This document shows, in pieces, positions 61,471 through 64,000 of a stretch of 64,000 bases of DNA; positions within the stretch are counted from its first letter, which is position 1; every line of letters starts with the position of its first letter. Under the pieces are notes generated by a model. It was not told where the DNA came from. It did no database searches and saw only the letters and a list, made by a program, of their open reading frames with translations. The stretch is from contig CAIIXF020000008.1 of NCBI GenBank assembly GCA_903813345.2, positions 33,196,867-33,260,866 on the forward strand. The letters run 5' to 3'. The translations under genes were made by a program, and so were the position numbers. The DNA comes from Owenia fusiformis (lineage: Eukaryota; Annelida; Polychaeta; Sabellida; Oweniidae).

Positions 61471-62884
61471 TCGATTGAAACATGTTAAATCAAAAGAAAT
61501 TGATGTCTAGTTATAGAAACCTGAGATTACTAAGGTGTCAAACCAACACCACTCGCACAGTAAGCGTTCAAAAAATGTCTCCATTATAAATCCCATAGGC
61601 TTTGAAAAACCGGAAGTAATGGTTCTGCGCAGGCGCAGTGAAATATTTGACAAATTCTGTGCAATGTTTGTCTTTAGCATTCATATTCCAAGATGTGCAA
61701 GAAATACCAAATCAGCGATTTTTAAAGAAAATAGATAAATGCTTAACTTGGTATTCCAATATAATTTCGGTTCGTGATTTTGTCTAGAAACCACTTGGCA
61801 ACTGCATAAAAAGTGAAATTGAAAAATGGGGGTAGAGGAGAATAAACAAATTATATCTTCGGAATTATATTATATATTATAACTTTGGAAAGAGGAATCA
61901 TCATAGATATTCATTGAGTAGTTTTTGAAATAAAACGTTTTTTTGTCAAAATCGTTTAGGGAACGCTATTCACGAATACTTAGCGATTAACTCTTTTTCA
62001 CCTTTATAAATTCATAGGATCGATTTTCATGAAATAAAGCAAATTTGAGAGAGAATTCAATAAACGAAATCATTATTTATTAAAAGGAGCAATCATGATT
62101 ACTTTGCATTTTCTGCAATGTTAGAAACAAGGTAAATAATACCTATGAATTTCAATTTTATTGGCACATACGTCCGACTACAACTATCCCATCTACCCTG
62201 AATAACCTTGATTTATACTTTTTACGCAAAAGAACTGTGTCAATTATCTGTGACTCCTGCTCGAAGAATAGGAGGTACAAACAAATAGCATAAAAACTAC
62301 GATTGGAAAAATCGGAGGGAGAATCCCCCCCCCCCCCCTCTGTAGACATTATGGTTAAAAGCAGAACCAGAGCTATCACATATAGGCTTGACACAATTTT
62401 AAGCAACATTAACGATTTTCATCCAAAGATCGACGGCCCCTTGGCATATATGTACCATGTAAAGGGAGTACAGATATGTCAATGATGGATATTTCCGTTT
62501 GCCCTCTTTGTATCAATTTTGCTGTCAATAAATAATATCTAGTTTTATCCAGAATAAAGCATTTTAGATATCAAAATACTAGTTTTCTGTGATTTCGCTG
62601 ACTGAATTCGTCAAAACTTCCACATTTTGCAGAATACCTGAAAATTAATTTCAGGATTTTGATATCTTAAAATTTGCTCAGAATTTCTATTTTACCCTTG
62701 CAGAATCTCCCTTTTTGCAGAGTTGTGTTTTTTTCATGCAGAAACAAGGCCTTTAATATTAACAGTTTTGAAAGTATTGATTGGACTGACTTTTAAACTT
62801 CCAACTCTCATGGGTTTTGATTTTCAGATATGGATGCTTTTGCGAGTTCGTCAGTAAAACGCGGCAAATAAAATGTTTCCATCT

Positions 62885-63040
62885 TCATCAAAGTGATCAG
62901 TGATTCCTATGATATATTTTTCAATGTTGGTTTTAGCTCTTTCCGCGGAGACCAACGAAGAATTTATCGATTGTCCAGAGAAGACCATTTCGGGAACATC
63001 GATCGTGTCCCCTTCCAATTTACAAACTTTGTATGACTTG
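62885..63040 (-). pseudogene. 2-O-sulfotransferase-like fragment (next to gene E)
   Basis: This is a second copy of the 26086-26316 fragment. It keeps TIDVPEMVFSGQS, SLVSAERAKTNIEKYIIGIT and then loses the frame (DHFDEDGN). It has lost a stretch after the GQ motif but retains nine bases upstream that gene A's copy lacks. It lies just beyond the stop of the gene E exon. Confidence 0.4.
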
Positions 63041-63126
63041 CTTCATACTCCAGTTTCTTAACATGCCCACCCGTGCAGCCCGTCTGATATTTGCATAAAC
63101 AATGTCTCGATTTATAAACTTATTTT

Positions 63127-63388
63127 TCATACATCAAAATCATTCTTCACACTATTGCAAATTTCGGGCAGTTCTGATATAGTTTCGTTTGTCCTCTTCA
63201 TATCAGTGTCTTTGGATATATGATCATTAGAGCAGCTATGACAAATAATGGAGGTGCTGAGATCGGTGGGTAAGCTGATTCTGATAAAAATGTAGTGTTC
63301 TTTGTATTGTGTTGTTGACACAGTATAGTCCACTGAATTAAGTCCATCACAATGGTATCTGTCATATCCCTTATACAGCATACTAAAC
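63127..63388 (-). CDS. Beta-1,4-GalNAc/galactosyltransferase family gene E, last exon only
   Basis: The exon starts after acceptor ...CAACTAG and ends TGA. It is 262 bases long, as in gene A, and nearly identical to it (YDRYHCDGLNSVDYTVSTTQ). It encodes the C-terminal DGLNS block and the Cys-x2-Cys tail (ICHSC). Earlier exons would lie beyond the right edge of the window. It is a recent duplicate of gene A. Confidence 0.8.
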
Positions 63389-63779
63389 CTAGTTGTAGAA
63401 TAAAAGTTAAATTGTACATAATCATGTGTAATGTGTAATAGAGCTAACCAGAATTTTCAGAAATGCCTAGTTAGTTAGGTTTAATGTTTTGTTTAAGAAC
63501 GCATATTTTTACTTTTGAATATGTATTTTACTAATACTCTCCCACGACATGAATCTTCTTGATGAGACTATCAACTTGAGTTACTTTGCGTGATCATATG
63601 CAGGTTTAAAGTCAAGTGTTTTCCCATATAGTCTATACACCCTTTGCTGAAATCTTTACTTGCTCAGAAAAACTCAATGTGAACGAGTCTCATTAAGTAT
63701 ATGTGAAATTATTGATAGAACCCATTTTTAATAGTAAGAATAGGGGTTCTAGGACTCTAGGCTTGCTTTTTAGAACTTT

Positions 63780-63955
63780 TTGTTGGCTCTATAATTGTAA
63801 GCCATTGGCGGACAAAATTCTTTATTTTATTCAGATTCAGATATTCAAAATCGTGAACAAATTGTTTCTTATGACGGTGCCCTGTCTGACACCCAAACTG
63901 TTTCCCAGGGTGTCCCTCGGGGATCAATATGGAACACCTTTGCATTTTTCACACG
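63780..63955 (+). mobile_element. LINE reverse-transcriptase fragment in intron of gene E
   Basis: This is a copy of the 27030-27205 fragment with the GVP(R)GS motif and a 9-base internal duplication (CAGATTCAGATATTC). It confirms that the LINE piece predates the A/E duplication. Confidence 0.6.
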
Positions 63956-64000
63956 TAGAAATACTCATGGTATATCATAATAGTAACGTAAAATAAATCC

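Larger units (their letters stand above)
61668..64000. repeat. Duplicated 3' flank and end of gene E (copy of 25516-27250)
   Basis: From GCATTCATATTCCAAGATGT onwards the sequence follows 25519-27250 closely, through the sulfotransferase fragment, the last GT7 exon, the intron and the LINE fragment, to the window edge. It lacks the 24602-25515 MITE at its start and has an extra 62220-62870 stretch with a poly-C run. Confidence 0.85.

Noticed and set aside
62303-62485. 60-codon frame with poly-Pro from a C run
   Set aside because: Low-complexity translation without support.

Overview
The window is nuclear DNA from an animal, most likely a marine invertebrate. It is AT-rich, the genes are split by GT-AG introns, non-coding DNA dominates, and small DNA transposons are very dense. 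Species and phylum cannot be read from the sequence alone. Most stretches without genes are transposon relics, foldbacks, minisatellites and local duplications, and I found no sign of prokaryotic organisation.

Left part (1-22 kb). A composite inverted-repeat region occupies about 0.3-3.5 kb. Next comes a segmental duplication of about 5 kb (copy 1 near 4.8-9.9 kb, copy 2 near 13.7-18.4 kb). Each copy carries one intact last exon of a multi-C2H2 zinc-finger gene. The two proteins differ at about one residue in ten, and many differences fall in the DNA-reading part of the fingers. A 49-50 bp minisatellite is expanded behind copy 1 only. A Tc1/mariner-type MITE (15187-15797) and a hAT-type MITE (5495-5803) are each present in one copy only, so the other copy shows the empty site. 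A 1-kb foldback element (19858-20860) lies beside a 332-codon minus-strand reading frame (21023-22021). That frame has an eh1-like motif and a motif resembling the TEAD-binding loop of YAP/TAZ.

Right part (26-64 kb). This is a cluster of beta-1,4-galactosyltransferase family genes (GT7, type II Golgi proteins). Gene A (minus, six exons, 395 aa) and gene C (plus, six exons, 408 aa) can be spliced completely by eye. Gene B (minus) has exons 2-6, and a 4-kb foldback transposon sits in its fourth intron. An isolated first exon lies at 55.5-55.7 kb (minus). Only the last exon of a further gene, E, is inside the window, at 63.1-63.4 kb. In A, B and C the residue that sets donor choice in the vertebrate enzyme (Tyr289) is Ile or Leu. 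By known structure-function work this predicts transfer of GalNAc, making LacdiNAc, rather than galactose. A and E are recent duplicates: their 3' flanks match, and both contain a broken 2-O-sulfotransferase-like fragment and a LINE fragment. The last exon of gene C has been duplicated, and the duplicate is cut in two by a 4.2-kb insertion.

A degraded non-LTR reverse transcriptase (55.9-57.9 kb), two neighbouring MITEs of one family (58.7-60.0 kb), a PIF/Harbinger-like pair (24.6 and 38.9 kb), one tRNA-Val-like gene and a tRNA-derived remnant complete the inventory. The genes probably act in two unrelated ways: DNA-binding regulators on the left, and Golgi glycan synthesis on the right.
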